Shown piece after piece: positions 63,532 through 64,000 of a DNA stretch of 64,000 bases (position 1 is the first letter of the stretch; the number at the start of each line of letters is the position of its first letter). The position numbers were made by a program, and so were the translations under genes. The notes beneath the pieces are model-generated. The model searched no databases, had not been told where the DNA came from, and saw only the letters and a program-made list of their open reading frames with translations. Location: contig CAWGDF010000001.1 of assembly GCA_963821275.1 (NCBI GenBank), forward strand, positions 496,001 to 560,000. The letters are read 5' to 3'. Source of the stretch: JACVRW01 sp963821275. Its GTDB lineage: Bacteria; Actinomycetota; Thermoleophilia; Solirubrobacterales; Thermoleophilaceae.

Positions 63532-64000
63532 CCCTCGGGCAGCGGCCGGGGCGGGCGAAAGCGGGGCACGGCCTCGACGGCCACGATCGCCGCCATGATC
63601 AGGGCCGCGCCGAGCCAGCCGGCGGCCGAGAGGCGGTCGCCCGCCAGCAGCCAGCCGAACAGGCCCGCGAACGCGGGCTCCGAGGCGAGGATCAGGGCGG
63701 TACGGGCCGGCGGGGCATGCTGCTGGGCGAAGCTCTGGACGAAGTAGCCCAGCGCGCTGGCCACCAGCGAAGTGACGATCAGCGCCGACCAGACCGTCCA
63801 CCCTTTCGGCGCCTCCAGCGATCCCGCAGCGGCCGCGACCACGAGGCATACCAGTCCGCATACGCCCAGTTGCACGGCCAGCAGAGCACCCACGTCGTGG
63901 TCGGCCACCCCCCTTGACGTGGCCAGGATGTGAGCCGCAAACGAGACCGCCGCGAGCAGGACAAGGCCGTCCCCGCGCAGGTTCAGCTCGCCGCCCGCGC
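63528..64000 (-). CDS. EamA/DMT-family transporter, 5' end outside window
   Basis: At least 157 residues; the frame is open to the right edge with no start inside the window. The visible part begins GELNLRGDGLVLLAAVSFAA and has five hydrophobic segments, including VWSALIVTSLVASALGYFVQSFAQQHAPPARTALILASEPAF, the DMT motif of the C-terminal EamA repeat, then LLAGDRLSAAGWLGAALIMAA. It ends RPPRPLPEG and overlaps the glycosyltransferase start. An exporter of small metabolites is typical. Confidence 0.85.
   Translation of the reverse strand, partial: AGGELNLRGDGLVLLAAVSFAAHILATSRGVADHDVGALLAVQLGVCGLVCLVVAAAAGSLEAPKGWTVWSALIVTSLVASALGYFVQSFAQQHAPPARTALILASEPAFAGLFGWLLAGDRLSAAGWLGAALIMAAIVAVEAVPRFRPPRPLPEG

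Overview
The window is G+C-rich (about 70%) chromosomal DNA with very tight gene packing, many 1-4 bp start/stop overlaps and frequent GTG starts. The gene set (HspR-controlled dnaK-grpE-dnaJ, a [4Fe-4S]-type PurF, PPK1 plus PPK2, OmpR-type regulators with 11-bp direct-repeat PHO boxes) points to Actinobacteriota. The overall flavour suggests class Thermoleophilia, probably Solirubrobacterales; the class-level placement is inference. No phage, insertion sequence, CRISPR array or rRNA was seen.

Layout. (1) 1-13.7 kb is a phosphate and polyphosphate locus: PPK2, two OmpR-type regulator genes around a PHO box, pstSCAB-phoU behind a second PHO box, an SnoaL-like protein, Ppx/GppA, SixA and PPK1. 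A cupredoxin-like protein and a polytopic membrane protein lie inside it. (2) 13.9-26.2 kb is envelope and lipid metabolism: a family 3 glycosidase, a saccharopine-dehydrogenase-like oxidoreductase, an FAD oxidoreductase/DUF1365/cyclopropane-fatty-acid-synthase operon, an SDR, an alpha/beta hydrolase, a phospholipase-D/cardiolipin-synthase-like enzyme, a P450 and an MFS transporter. (3) 26.2-28.7 kb holds three tRNA genes (Val, Glu, Lys) and two ArsR-type regulators. The tRNA-Lys gene is split by a group I intron. (4) 28.8-49.7 kb carries almost the whole de novo purine pathway on the minus strand (purH, purN, purF, purL, purQ, purS, purC, purB, purE, purD), with RecQ, a SIS-domain protein, a YcaQ-like protein, a secreted hydrolase, a beta-propeller/PKD protein and a CHASE2 adenylate cyclase in between. 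purM and purK are not here. (5) 50.5-62.2 kb is a proteostasis region: clpB, then hspR-dnaJ-grpE-dnaK and an FKBP lipoprotein. Between them lies a small set comprising an Ala/Pro-rich membrane protein, an EspI-like ParA ATPase and a coiled-coil protein. (6) The window ends with a GT-C-type membrane glycosyltransferase and a partial EamA transporter.

How it works together. Phosphate limitation would act through the PHO boxes to induce Pst uptake, while PPK1, PPK2, Ppx and probably SixA control polyphosphate. The purine genes form translationally coupled blocks (purC-S-Q-L, purD-E-B, purN-H). HspR probably represses both dnaK and clpB through a shared 9-bp element placed just downstream of similar -10 boxes.

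Two things stand out. One is a compact group I intron interrupting the anticodon of tRNA-Lys(UUU). The other is a series of genes (gene pair at 1.5-3.3 kb, recQ, purN, the Ala/Pro-rich protein) whose frames are restored by removing one base each. That looks more like assembly error than real decay and affects how these genes should be read.
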